DNA of 64,000 nt from Streptomyces sp. LBL. Its GTDB lineage: Bacteria; Actinomycetota; Actinomycetes; Streptomycetales; Streptomycetaceae. Below the pieces are notes generated by a model. That model did not search any database, was not told the DNA's origin, and saw only the letters and a list, made by a program, of their open reading frames with translations. The DNA lies in the NCBI RefSeq assembly GCF_029893585.1, contig NZ_JARXYX010000012.1, positions 1 to 64,000 of the forward strand, in the 5' to 3' direction. The position numbers and the translations under genes were made by a program. Below, in pieces: positions 35,173 to 43,971 of the stretch (position 1 is its first letter; the number at the start of each line of letters is the position of its first letter).

Positions 35173-35284
35173 CCGCGGTGGCCCGTCAACGCGTTTTCCC
35201 CCGCCGACGTTCTCGCGGCCGCCGCTCTCAGCCGCGACCGGTGCCTTCAGCCGCGACCGGTGCCCTCAGTCGCGGCCCACGCCC

Positions 35285-36793
35285 TCAAGCCTTCGTGCAG
35301 CTCTGCCCGTTCAGCGTGAAGTCGTACGCCGGGGAGTTCTTGCCCTGCCAGGAGGCGAGGAAGCCGAGGTCGAGCGAGCCGTCCGCGGGGACCTTCTTGT
35401 TGTAGGCGGCGGCGGTGGCGGTGACGCGGGAGCCGTTCTGGGTGAAGCTCGCGTCCCACATCTGGCCGACTTTCTGGCCGTCGCGGAAGGACCAGGCGAC
35501 CCGCCAGGAATCGAGGGCCTTTTCGGTTCTGATGGTGACGGTGACCTGGAAGCCGTCGGGCCACTGGTTGACCATGTCGTAGGTGACGCTGCAGGTCGCG
35601 GCCTCGGCCGGGTCGGGGCCGGTCCTGTCGGGGTCGCCGCCGGGGGCGGTGGACGAGGCCGTGCCCTGGACCGTGGCGCCGGGGTCCCTCTTCTCGGACG
35701 TGCCGGGCGTGCCCGAGGTCCCGGGGTCCGACGGCTTCGGGGAGCTGGTGGAGCGCGCAACCGTGGACGGGGTGGAAACGGTGGACGAGAAGGACGGGCC
35801 GGGGCCGGCCACCGGCTGACGGTCGCCGTCGCCGGGCGACGTGGCGCCGTTGTTGTCCGTGCCGCCCGGCATCATCGACACGCCCAGCGCCAGCAGGGAC
35901 ACCAGGACGGCCGCGACCAGGAGCCCATTGCGCACGACACGCGCCTTGTGCGCGCCCGGGTTCGGGGGCAGGTCACTGTCGGCCGGGCCCGGGCGCCCGG
36001 CACCGAGGCGTACCTCGGCGGCCCGGCGGCGGCGCTCCAGGTACGCGAGACCGCCCCAGCCGATCACCCCGCCGACCAGCGCCCCGGGCAGGCCGCCGCC
36101 GTGCAGTCGCAGACAGGAGGCGGCTTCCGCGCACTCCACGCACCGCGCGAGGTGCCGGGAGAGGTCGTTCGGGGTGTCGGCGGCGGGCGACCGGGTGACC
36201 GCGTCGAGCAGCCGGGCATAGCTGCGGCACTGCGCGTCCATCGGTGTGTCGAGGTGGGCGCGGTGACAGCGATCCCGGAACAGGTCCCGCACCTGGGCGA
36301 GTTCCTCGCCGACGACGGCCGGATCGAGGCCGAGCCGACGGGCCACGACGGGCAGCGGCAGCGCCTCCACCTCGGCCAGCCAGAGCAGGGCCGCGTCCGG
36401 TTCCTGAAGGTCGCGCAGCCCGCGCAGCGCGAGCGGGCGCCGGAGCGGTGGGCCGGTGTAGCGGGCGGCATTGTCGGAGTTGAGCCACAACCGCAGTTCG
36501 GGGTCGAGCTTGTGGCCGTGGCCCTGGATCTCCCAGGCCGCCGCCGTGTTGCGTACGGCGGTCAGCAGCAGGGGGATCCTGGGCAGGCGGGCCGGGCGGC
36601 GGCCGGCACGGCGAGCGGGAACGGCCTGGGCGTCACGGGCTTCGCGCATGCCCAGGGAGAAAGCCTCCGTGGCCAGTTGGGTGGCCGCGGTGGATCCGGA
36701 CGTGCACAGGTCGGCGTAGGAGAGCACGGCATCCCAGCACTCCGAGAGCAGCGCTGCCTCGGCGGTGTCCTGGGGAGTCGGCAGGTCGGGCAT
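35285..36793 (-). CDS. Sigma-factor-like/anti-sigma zinc-finger membrane protein with cellulose-binding CBM2 tail
   Basis: A 502-aa multi-part protein. Residues 1-200 resemble an ECF sigma factor core with a region-4-like helix-turn-helix (ALPLPVVARRLGLDPAVVGEE). H214-x3-C218-x2-C221 is a zinc anti-sigma motif. A membrane helix spans about 286-308 (VVRNGLLVAAVLVSLLALGV), then a Ser/Thr/Pro linker, and residues about 398-502 form a family 2 carbohydrate-binding domain (CSVTYDMVNQWPDGFQVTV, SWRVAWSFRDGQKV). The layout puts the binding domain outside the cell. ATG 36793 has AGGAG upstream. Confidence 0.85.
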   Translation of the reverse strand: MPDLPTPQDTAEAALLSECWDAVLSYADLCTSGSTAATQLATEAFSLGMREARDAQAVPARRAGRRPARLPRIPLLLTAVRNTAAAWEIQGHGHKLDPELRLWLNSDNAARYTGPPLRRPLALRGLRDLQEPDAALLWLAEVEALPLPVVARRLGLDPAVVGEELAQVRDLFRDRCHRAHLDTPMDAQCRSYARLLDAVTRSPAADTPNDLSRHLARCVECAEAASCLRLHGGGLPGALVGGVIGWGGLAYLERRRRAAEVRLGAGRPGPADSDLPPNPGAHKARVVRNGLLVAAVLVSLLALGVSMMPGGTDNNGATSPGDGDRQPVAGPGPSFSSTVSTPSTVARSTSSPKPSDPGTSGTPGTSEKRDPGATVQGTASSTAPGGDPDRTGPDPAEAATCSVTYDMVNQWPDGFQVTVTIRTEKALDSWRVAWSFRDGQKVGQMWDASFTQNGSRVTATAAAYNKKVPADGSLDLGFLASWQGKNSPAYDFTLNGQSCTKA

Positions 36794-37102
36794 GGGTCTC
36801 CTGCGGTCACAAGTGAGGTCAACTCGCCATATTGGCAAAGAAGTTGGGGGGTACCTCACGGCAGGAGGCGAGCCTTTCACGCCTCCCGCACAACTGACAA
36901 GCGCCCTGTTCACATGTCATGACAGACTGCCGCACCCCCACAACTCCGGCCTGCAGTACGGACGCGGACCGCCGGACGACTCATCCGTACGTGGCCGAAT
37001 CCTGTACGCCGTGGCCGAATCCCCCATACCGGAGCCGATTCCCTCGCACCGGGACAGAATCCGCCATACCGGAGCTGAACCCCCTGCACCGGACGGAATC
37101 CG
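36794..37102. other. 309-bp intergenic region, mostly repeats
   Basis: Holds the promoter side of the CBM2 protein gene and, from 36995, a 20-bp repeat array ending in the radical SAM gene. No gene is seen. Confidence 0.6.
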
Positions 37103-37114
37103 CTATACCGGGGT
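36995..37114. repeat. 20-bp tandem repeat, six copies, across the radical SAM stop codon
   Basis: Degenerate units of the type CCGAATCCCCCATACCGGAG start at 36995, 37015, 37035, 37055, 37075 and about 37094. The last copy contains the TAG stop (37103-37105) of the minus-strand radical SAM gene. The spacing is held at 20 bases although the sequence has drifted. Confidence 0.88.
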
Positions 37115-38422
37115 CGAGTCCTCCGCCGGAAGGCTGTCCATGAAAGAACTGACGGAGAAGACCGCGCGACCCGGACCGGGCAGACCGTAACCGGGGGGTG
37201 AGGACAGGCCGAACTCGTCCATGGTGGCGCGGTAGGCCTCCAGCAGCCGGATGTGGTACTCCAGCGGCGCACCCTGCGGGTTGGCCTTGCCGAGCGGGGT
37301 CGTGGGCTCGGGGCACCAGGTGGTGAAGCGGGGCGTGATGCCGTGCGACATGAAGAAGCGCAGGCCCTCGGTGGTGGACGCGATCGCCTCGTCGACGGTG
37401 GTGAAGCCGAAGGGCTCGGCCATCTCCACGCCCGCCACGAAGTTGGGGATGACGTTGCGGGCGCCGAAGACGTCAGCGGAGTCGAGGATCCGCTTGTGCC
37501 ACTCGTCGCGGCCGACGTAACGCTCCTTGCCCGGGCAGTACAGCTCGAACAGACGGCGGTCCCACACCTCGAAGTTGGGGTGGTAGATCTGCACGCCGTA
37601 GTCCTTGAACCGCTGCACGTCGTCCTTGGGCAGCGCCTGGGCGACGACCTTGCCGATCCAGCGGCCCGGGAAACGCTCCTCGATGGCCTTGGCGTAGTGG
37701 CCGTAGAAGTCGGCCTCGTCGCGCCCGGCGATCGTCTTGGTGATCGCGCCGCCGGTCAGCGTGTAGGCGGTGGACGCCTTCGCGGTGTCGTACCGGTCGA
37801 TGATCTCCAGGGCTTCGAGGACCTCCTCGACGTCCTTCACGCCCGTGTACGGCCGCCCGGCCGCCTTGTGCTGGCGCCAGTTGTGGTTGATGTCGCAGTA
37901 CTGGCACTCCTCCTTGGCGCCGAAGTACTGGCAGACCCGGAAGACGGTCAGGTAGATCAGGTAGCCCCACTGGATGGTCGGGGCGACCTCCATGACGGAC
38001 TTTCCGTTGGCGAGCGTGTGCCGGTAGTACTCGGGCATGGGCGGCACACCGACGTCGGCGATCCGCTTCCCGTCGAGGTAGAGCCCGAGCACACCGTCCG
38101 CACCGGCGGCGACGCGGTAGGGCGAGGACGGGTTCACGCGTACGGAGACGACGGTCCGCCGCAGGTCGTACGGGCCGCCGGTCAGGATGATCTCCTCGGG
38201 CGGACGCCTCAGCGCGGCCTCGCCCAGCTCGGGCAGGGTGCCGTGGTCGAAGGAGAAGATGAAGTACGACTTCGGCTTGACGTCCCCGGCCTCGTTGTCG
38301 CTGAGGGCCGACGGGTCGAAGGCCAGCCCGCCCCGGAGCAGATCCTCCTTGAAGACGGCTTCCCGTGGTACGTGCGGGAACCGCTCCATCAGATCCTCGA
38401 CCAGCGCAGTACGGCTGCCCAT
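37103..38422 (-). CDS. Radical SAM protein with atypical CX8CX2C cluster motif
   Basis: A 439-aa protein. The only plausible cluster site is C164-x8-C173-x2-C176 (VCQYFGAKEECQYCDIN), longer than the canonical CX3CX2C. Downstream features fit a radical SAM barrel: TAYTLTGGAITKT as the SAM-binding glycine motif, GVQIYHPNFEVWD and GARNVIPNFVAGVE. The first about 150 residues form an extra N-terminal domain. The substrate is unknown. ATG 38422 has GGAG upstream. It is divergent from the alditol oxidase gene, 259 bases away. Confidence 0.85.
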   Translation of the reverse strand: MGSRTALVEDLMERFPHVPREAVFKEDLLRGGLAFDPSALSDNEAGDVKPKSYFIFSFDHGTLPELGEAALRRPPEEIILTGGPYDLRRTVVSVRVNPSSPYRVAAGADGVLGLYLDGKRIADVGVPPMPEYYRHTLANGKSVMEVAPTIQWGYLIYLTVFRVCQYFGAKEECQYCDINHNWRQHKAAGRPYTGVKDVEEVLEALEIIDRYDTAKASTAYTLTGGAITKTIAGRDEADFYGHYAKAIEERFPGRWIGKVVAQALPKDDVQRFKDYGVQIYHPNFEVWDRRLFELYCPGKERYVGRDEWHKRILDSADVFGARNVIPNFVAGVEMAEPFGFTTVDEAIASTTEGLRFFMSHGITPRFTTWCPEPTTPLGKANPQGAPLEYHIRLLEAYRATMDEFGLSSPPGYGLPGPGRAVFSVSSFMDSLPAEDSTPV

Positions 38423-38681
38423 CCTGTTGTCTCCTCACGGTGCGGACGTACGACTCCTCACGGTATGCCCTCGCCGCCGTGCGAGCCGTGCCGGGTCCCT
38501 CGTGCCGCTCGACCTGCCTGGTCACATGGGGTCTCACCGGGATCGGGACCCTGCGCGTCACCCTCCGGATGATCAGTACCCGGTGGGCGGCGGATCACCG
38601 GCCGAGGTACGTTCCACCCGTGGATCATGGCTCTCGGTTCTCGACCGGCCAGGTTCTCGACACTCCAGGGAGGGCGACGCG

Positions 38682-39935
38682 ATGTCCGAGACCGTGACGA
38701 ATTGGGCCGGCAACATCACCTACACGGCCGAGGAACTGCACCGCCCGCACTCGCTCGGCGCGCTGGCCGCCCTGGTGGCCGACAACACGAGGGTGCGGGT
38801 GCTGGGCAGCGGGCACTCCTTCAACACGATCGCCGAGCCGGGCGCCGACGGCCTCCTGCTGTCGCTGGCCGCGCTGCCGGCCGAGGTCGACGTCGACGCG
38901 GCGGCCCGTACGGTACGCGTGGGCGGCGGCGTCCGGTACGCGGAACTGGCCCGCCGGCTGCACGGCCACGGGTTCGCGCTGCCCAACATGGCGTCCCTGC
39001 CGCACATCTCGGTGGCCGGGTCGGTGGCGACCGGCACCCACGGTTCGGGCGTGGGCAACGGTTCGCTCGCGTCAGCCGTGCGCGAGGTGGAGATCGTCAC
39101 GGCGGACGGCTCGACGGTCGTCATCGGACAAGGTGATGCCCGCTTCGGCGGTGCGGTCACCTCGCTCGGCGCCCTCGGAGTCGTCACCGCGCTCACTCTC
39201 GACGTGGAGCCCTCGTTCGACGTCGAGCAGCACGTGTTCGCCGAACTCCCCCTCGCCGGTCTGGATGTCGGAACGTTCGAGACGGTGATGGCGAGCGCGT
39301 ACAGCGTCAGCCTGTTCACCGACTGGCGCGCGCCGGGCTTCCGGCAGGTGTGGCTGAAGCGGCGCACCGACCAGCCCCTGCCCGACTTCCCGTGGGCCGC
39401 GCCCGCCACCGAGAAGATGCACCCGGTGCCGGGGATGCCCGCCGTCAACTGCACCGAGCAGTTCGGGGTGCCGGGGCCGTGGCATGAGCGGCTGCCGCAC
39501 TTCCGGGCGGAGTTCACCCCGAGCAGCGGCGCCGAGCTGCAGTCGGAGTACCTGCTGCCCCGGCCCTACGCCCTCGACGCCCTGCATGCCCTGGACTCGA
39601 TCCGTACGACGCTCGCCCCCGTGCTGCAGACCTGCGAGGTACGGACCGTCGCCCCCGACGAGCAGTGGCTGAGCCCTGCGTACGGGCGGGACACGGTGGC
39701 GCTGCACTTCACCTGGGTCGAGGACACGGCGGCGGTGCTGCCGGTGGTGGGGCGGCTGGAGGAGGCGCTGGACGCCTTCGACGCGCGGCCGCACTGGGGG
39801 AAGGTGTTCACCGCCCCGTCGGCGGTGCTGCGCGGCCGGTACCCGCGGCTGGACGACTTCGCGGCGCTGGCCCGTCGGCTGGATCCGCAGGGGAAATTCG
39901 CCAACGAGTTCGTCCGGGACGTCCTGTCCCTCTGA
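38682..39935 (+). CDS. aldO: Alditol oxidase, FAD-linked (VAO family)
   Basis: A 417-aa oxidase of sugar alcohols such as xylitol and sorbitol, using oxygen and making hydrogen peroxide. The FAD domain has RVLGSGHSFNTIA with H45 as the expected covalent flavin attachment, and SVAGSVATGTHGSGVGNGSL; the C-terminal ALO domain ends DPQGKFANEFVRDVL. Length and sequence closely fit the Streptomyces coelicolor AldO type. ATG 38682 has GGGAGGG upstream. A 12-bp repeat straddles its stop codon. Confidence 0.95.
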   Translation: MSETVTNWAGNITYTAEELHRPHSLGALAALVADNTRVRVLGSGHSFNTIAEPGADGLLLSLAALPAEVDVDAAARTVRVGGGVRYAELARRLHGHGFALPNMASLPHISVAGSVATGTHGSGVGNGSLASAVREVEIVTADGSTVVIGQGDARFGGAVTSLGALGVVTALTLDVEPSFDVEQHVFAELPLAGLDVGTFETVMASAYSVSLFTDWRAPGFRQVWLKRRTDQPLPDFPWAAPATEKMHPVPGMPAVNCTEQFGVPGPWHERLPHFRAEFTPSSGAELQSEYLLPRPYALDALHALDSIRTTLAPVLQTCEVRTVAPDEQWLSPAYGRDTVALHFTWVEDTAAVLPVVGRLEEALDAFDARPHWGKVFTAPSAVLRGRYPRLDDFAALARRLDPQGKFANEFVRDVLSL

Positions 39936-39978
39936 CAGTCCCTCTGACAGTCCCTCTGGCTGTCCCTCTGGCTCTCCC
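39924..39978. repeat. 12-bp tandem repeat across the aldO stop codon
   Basis: GTCCCTCTGACA-type units: two copies with CTGACA, then two with CTGGCT, plus a partial one. The first copy includes the aldO TGA and the repeat copies it, so two in-frame stops follow one another. Confidence 0.9.
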
Positions 39979-40023
39979 TACTGACGGGTCCCTGCCGACC
40001 GTCTCCACCGACCGTCCCTCCGA

Positions 40024-40060
40024 CTTTATAAAGCCCCTTTCCTAACCCCTTGTCGAAAGT
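40024..40060 (+). promoter_or_regulatory. Candidate operator region before the ROK regulator
   Basis: Contains the palindrome CTTTATAAAG (40024-40033) and CTAACCCCTTGTCGAAAGT (40042-40060). The latter matches 14 of 19 bases with CCAACCCCTTGCCGAAGCC before the sugar-binding protein gene at 41602, so both could be sites for the ROK regulator. Confidence 0.4.
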
Positions 40061-40138
40061 CCTCGGCTGCCCATAGCCTTACGCCGCGCCGGTGCCGACG
40101 TTGTCCCGGCATGGATCCGAAGGGATGGGGGCCGACCG

Positions 40139-41383
40139 GTGAAGCGCACCTCACGTGACATCCGTACGGCGAACCGCTACGAGGTGCTGCGCCAGATCAT
40201 CGCCGCGTCTCCCACCTCCCGGCAGGAGCTGGCGGCCGCCACCGGCCTGAGTCTCGCCACGGTCGCCACGCTCGTCGGCGAGCTGCTCGACCTGCGGATG
40301 ATCACGGAGGTCGGGTTCGAGGACTCGGCGGGCGGCCGCCCCCGGGGTCTGATCGCCGTCAACGCGTCGGGCGGTGCGCTGATCGGCGTCGACATCGCCG
40401 AGACGTACGTCCATGTCGAGCTGTTCGACCTCGCGCTGAACGTGCTGGCCCGCGCCGACGAGGACGTGCGCCCCGGCGAGAGCCTGCCCGAGCAGGTGGT
40501 CGCCCATGTCGCCGCCGCGGTCGGCTCGGTGGTCACGCAGGCCGGGATCGAGGGTGCCCGGGTCCTCGGCGTCGGCGTGAGCGTGCCGGGCCAGGTGGAC
40601 CGCGTCACCGGCATCTCCGAGTACGCGCCCAACTGGGACTGGCACGACGTGCCCCTGCTCGACCTGCTCACCGAGCACATCGCCTACCCCCTCCACCTGG
40701 ACAACCCGCTGCGTGCGTCCGCGGTGGCCGAGCTGTGGTTCGGGGCCGCACGGGGACGCGGGAACGCCGTGGTGGTCAACCTCGGCACCGGAGTGGGCGC
40801 CGGACTGGTCCTGGGCGGCGCGCTGCATCGGGGGGTGAGCAACAGCGCCGGCGAGTGGGGCCACACCACGCTCGTCCTGGACGGCCGGCTGTGCCACTGC
40901 GGCAACCACGGCTGCGTGGAGACGTACGTCGGTGCGCCCGGCATCATGCTGAACCTGCGGGAGCTGAGCCCGGTCAGCGCACTGCTGCACCCGGAGGACC
41001 AGACGGCCACCATCGACGCGCTGGCCCGCGGGGTCGCCGCGCACGATCCGGTGGCCCTGAAGGTGGTCCACGCCACCGCCCGTTACCTCGGCGCCGGTAT
41101 CGCCGATCTGATCAACCTGTTCAACCCCGAAATGGTCGTGCTCAGCAGCTGGGTCGCGGCCACGCTCGGCGAGCCCCTGGTCGCCGAGGTGCGCGCGGCC
41201 GTCGCCCGGCACGCCCTGCCCCGGCCCCTGGCCGCGACCGAGATCGTCCTCTCCCCCATCCCCACCGACCCGGTGTGCCTGGGCGCCGCGACCTTCGCGC
41301 TCGAAGGCGCACTCCAGTCGGTGAGCCAGCGCAGCCCCAAGCGCTCCGTCCGCACGAGGGGCCGTATCGCACCTGCTTCGTGA
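40139..41383 (+). CDS. ROK-family transcriptional regulator
   Basis: A 414-aa regulator. The N-terminal winged helix includes QELAAATGLSLATVATLVGELLD; the sugar-kinase-like domain has GVDIAETYVHVEL, VVNLGTGVGAGLVLGG, and the zinc-binding CHCGNHGCVETY. ROK regulators of this layout sense sugars and repress neighbouring import and hydrolase genes; the following ABC importer and beta-galactosidase are the likely targets. GTG 40139 is the start. A 16-bp tandem repeat begins at its stop codon. Confidence 0.92.
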   Translation: MKRTSRDIRTANRYEVLRQIIAASPTSRQELAAATGLSLATVATLVGELLDLRMITEVGFEDSAGGRPRGLIAVNASGGALIGVDIAETYVHVELFDLALNVLARADEDVRPGESLPEQVVAHVAAAVGSVVTQAGIEGARVLGVGVSVPGQVDRVTGISEYAPNWDWHDVPLLDLLTEHIAYPLHLDNPLRASAVAELWFGAARGRGNAVVVNLGTGVGAGLVLGGALHRGVSNSAGEWGHTTLVLDGRLCHCGNHGCVETYVGAPGIMLNLRELSPVSALLHPEDQTATIDALARGVAAHDPVALKVVHATARYLGAGIADLINLFNPEMVVLSSWVAATLGEPLVAEVRAAVARHALPRPLAATEIVLSPIPTDPVCLGAATFALEGALQSVSQRSPKRSVRTRGRIAPAS

Positions 41384-41486
41384 CATACCCGCTTCGTGAC
41401 GCACGCGCTGCGTGACGCCTCCGCAGTGTGACGTACGCGCTGCGTGACGCACCGTCTTCTTGACGCGTGCGCCGTCGTGATGCCCG
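41375..41486. repeat. 16-bp tandem repeat, seven copies, beginning at the ROK gene stop codon
   Basis: Units of the form GCTGCGTGACGCACGC start at 41375, 41391, 41407, 41423, 41439, 41455 and 41471, each with a GTGAC or similar core. The first unit carries the ROK gene's TGA (41381-41383). Confidence 0.9.
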
Positions 41487-41716
41487 GCGATCACGTGCCA
41501 CGCCCTTGCGATCACGTGCCGTGGCCCGGCGAAAACACGCCACGTCCCGGCGATCCCGTCCGGCATCCCGAACGCTACACAACGCTTCAAACAGACTTCG
41601 TCCAACCCCTTGCCGAAGCCTTAGCCGAAGGTTAACGTCCGGCTCCGCAACCGTCTTTTTCAGCCATCCATGCTGAACGACTGAGCCACAGCCGGACTCG
41701 AGACAAGGACGTCACC
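41384..41716 (+). other. Control region of the sugar importer operon
   Basis: 333 bases: first the 16-bp repeat array, then two GCGATCACGTGCC copies (41488 and 41508), then the AACCCCTTGCCGAAG motif shared with the ROK promoter (41602-41620) followed by TTAGCCGAAGGTTAACG. No gene is seen. Confidence 0.55.
41602..41637 (+). promoter_or_regulatory. Candidate ROK-regulator operator before the binding-protein gene
   Basis: CCAACCCCTTGCCGAAGCC repeats 14 of 19 bases found upstream of the ROK gene, and is followed by a second GCCGAAGGTTAAC half. It lies about 80-115 bases before the start of the ABC operon. Confidence 0.4.
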
Positions 41717-42979
41717 ATGTCGGCATTGAGCAACAGCAACTGGGACCGCCGCACCGTTCTGCGGTCCGCCCTGGGCCTGACCGCCGCGGGCGGGCTGGCC
41801 GCTTGCGGAGGCAACACCGGGCGGGCGAGCGGTGGTTCCGGATCCGGCCTGGTCCAGTACTTCCACGCGTACGGCGAGGCGGGAACGGAGCAGGCCATCA
41901 AGCGGTACGCGAAGGCCTACTCCAAGGCCGACGTGACCACCAACTGGATCACCGGCAACAACTTCGAGGCCAAGCTGTTCTCGTCCCTGCTCACCAAGCA
42001 GGCGCCCGACGTCTTCGAGTTCCACCCGCAGCTGCAGATGGTCAAGAGCGGTCAGGTGGCCGACCTGAGCGACCTCATCGACCCGGTCAAGGACGACTTC
42101 AACCCGGCCGACATCACGTCGCACACCGTGGACGGGAAGATCTACGGGATCCGGATGATCGACGACCCGCAGTTCTTCTACTACCGCAAGTCGATGCTGG
42201 AGAAGGCCAAGGTCGACGTCCCCACCACCCTCGACGAGCTGCTGGAGGCGGCCGCCAAGCTGACCACCGACAAGGTCAAGGGCGTCTTCCTCGGCAACGA
42301 CTTCTCGGCGATCCAGAACGTCATCATCTGGTCCGCCGGCGCCGACACCATCAGCGCGAAGAACGAGATCGCCTACCACACGGACGGCGTCGTCGAGGGC
42401 CTCAAGAAGCTCCGCCAGCTGTTCACCAGCGGCAACGTGCTCCTGGACGCGCCGACCGACTTCTGGGACCCGTCCTCGCTCAACCAGGGCCTGTGCGCCA
42501 TCCAGTGGGGCGGCATGTGGTCCATGCCGGCCATGGAACAGGCGCTCGGCGACGACCTCGGCGTCTTCCCGTTCCCGAAGATCGGGTCCGGCGGCAAGCA
42601 GTCCGTCTACAACGGCGGCTGGTCGATGTTCGTCAACGCCAAGGGCAAGAACGTCGACGCGGCCAAGGAATACGTCAAGTGGCTGTGGATCGACCAGAAG
42701 AAGTACCAGGAGGACTGGGCCACCTCGTACGGCTTCCACATCCCGCCGCGCACCTCGATAGCCAACGAGGCCACCAAGCTCAAGTCGGGCCTGCCCGCCG
42801 AGGGCGTCAAGCTCTTCACGGACTACGGCCACTTCGACAACATCGCCTACGACCAGACGATGCAGACCGCCTTCGCCGACGTGATCGCGTCCTCCATCCG
42901 CAAGAACGAAAACCCGGAGGCCGCGCTCGACACCTGCGACAAAAGGGTCAGCGTGGAACTGAAGAAGCTGTTCGGATAG
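41717..42979 (+). CDS. ABC sugar importer, substrate-binding lipoprotein
   Basis: A 420-aa family 1 extracellular binding protein. The export signal has a twin-arginine-like DRRTVLRSALGLTAAGG followed by the lipobox LAAC, so it is anchored at the outer face of the membrane. The mature part has the usual pattern (NWITGNNFEAKLFSSLLT, IRMIDDPQFFYYRKSMLEKA, GGWSMFVNAKGKNVDAAKEYVKW). Located first in an operon with two permeases and a GH2 enzyme, so a beta-galactoside or related sugar is the likely ligand. No ATPase is encoded here; a shared MsiK-like ATPase elsewhere is expected. Confidence 0.92.
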   Translation: MSALSNSNWDRRTVLRSALGLTAAGGLAACGGNTGRASGGSGSGLVQYFHAYGEAGTEQAIKRYAKAYSKADVTTNWITGNNFEAKLFSSLLTKQAPDVFEFHPQLQMVKSGQVADLSDLIDPVKDDFNPADITSHTVDGKIYGIRMIDDPQFFYYRKSMLEKAKVDVPTTLDELLEAAAKLTTDKVKGVFLGNDFSAIQNVIIWSAGADTISAKNEIAYHTDGVVEGLKKLRQLFTSGNVLLDAPTDFWDPSSLNQGLCAIQWGGMWSMPAMEQALGDDLGVFPFPKIGSGGKQSVYNGGWSMFVNAKGKNVDAAKEYVKWLWIDQKKYQEDWATSYGFHIPPRTSIANEATKLKSGLPAEGVKLFTDYGHFDNIAYDQTMQTAFADVIASSIRKNENPEAALDTCDKRVSVELKKLFG

Positions 42980-43002
42980 GCCGGCGGACGGATCACGACA
43001 TC

Positions 43003-43971
43003 ATGTCGACCACCACTGCGCGCGGAGTCGCCAAGCCCGCCCCGGTCAAGGCCTCCCAGGCCCGGCCGCGGCGGGGCCTGCGGGGCAACGCCACCCTCAA
43101 CTTCTGGCTGTTCACCGGGCCGTTCCTGATCGGCCTGGTGATCTTCGTCTTCGTCCCCATCGGGTGGAGCGTCTGGCTCAGCTTCTTCGACGCCCGTTAC
43201 ACCGTCACGCCGAGCCATTTCATCGGCTTCGACAACTACAAGCAGATCCTGACCAACAGCAGCTTCCCCGACTCGCTGCTGACGTTCACCGCGTTCGCCG
43301 CGTTCATCGTGCCCACCACCTGGGCGCTGTCGCTGGGTCTCGCGCTGCTGGTGAACCGGCTGCGGTTCATGCGGGCGTTCTTCCGGTCGGTGTTCTTCCT
43401 GCCGACCGCCGTCTCCTACGTCGCCGCCGCGCTGATCTGGAAGATGTCCATCTTCAACGGAGTCCGCTTCGGCCTGGCGAACACGGTCCTGGGATGGTTC
43501 GGCGCCGACAACGTCGCCTATCTCTCGAACCCCAGCCCGCCCTGGTACTGGGTGGTCATCGTGTCGCTGCGCCTGTGGCTGCAGGCCGGTTTCTACATGA
43601 TCCTGTTCCTGGCGGCGCTGCAGAACATCCCGGCGGAGCTGTACGAGGCCGCCGCCATCGACGGCGCCAAGCCGGGCTGGCAGACCTTCCGGTACATCAC
43701 GCTGCCCCAGTTGCGGGCCACCTCGACCGCCGTGGTCCTGCTCCTGCTGGTCGCCGCGTACCAGGCGTTCGACGAGTTCTTCAACCTCATCGGGACCAAG
43801 GCGACCTGGGCCCAGACACCGCTCATGGAGCTCTACAAGACGGCCCTCGGCACGAGCCAGGACTACGGCGCCGGCAGCGCGGGCGCGGTCATCCTGTCGC
43901 TGCTGATCTGCCTGGTCACCCTGGCCCAGGGCAAGATCATGGGCTTCGGAAGGGGGGAGGAGTCCAAGTGA
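43003..43971 (+). CDS. ABC sugar importer permease 1 (MalF-like)
   Basis: A 322-aa integral membrane protein with six main helices (FWLFTGPFLIGLVIFVFVP first) and the ATPase-contact EAA loop ELYEAAAIDGAKPGWQTFRYITLPQL. ATG 43003 is 23 bases after the binding-protein gene. Its stop overlaps the second permease start as GTGA. It forms the translocation pore with the next gene. Confidence 0.92.
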   Translation: MSTTTARGVAKPAPVKASQARPRRGLRGNATLNFWLFTGPFLIGLVIFVFVPIGWSVWLSFFDARYTVTPSHFIGFDNYKQILTNSSFPDSLLTFTAFAAFIVPTTWALSLGLALLVNRLRFMRAFFRSVFFLPTAVSYVAAALIWKMSIFNGVRFGLANTVLGWFGADNVAYLSNPSPPWYWVVIVSLRLWLQAGFYMILFLAALQNIPAELYEAAAIDGAKPGWQTFRYITLPQLRATSTAVVLLLLVAAYQAFDEFFNLIGTKATWAQTPLMELYKTALGTSQDYGAGSAGAVILSLLICLVTLAQGKIMGFGRGEESK

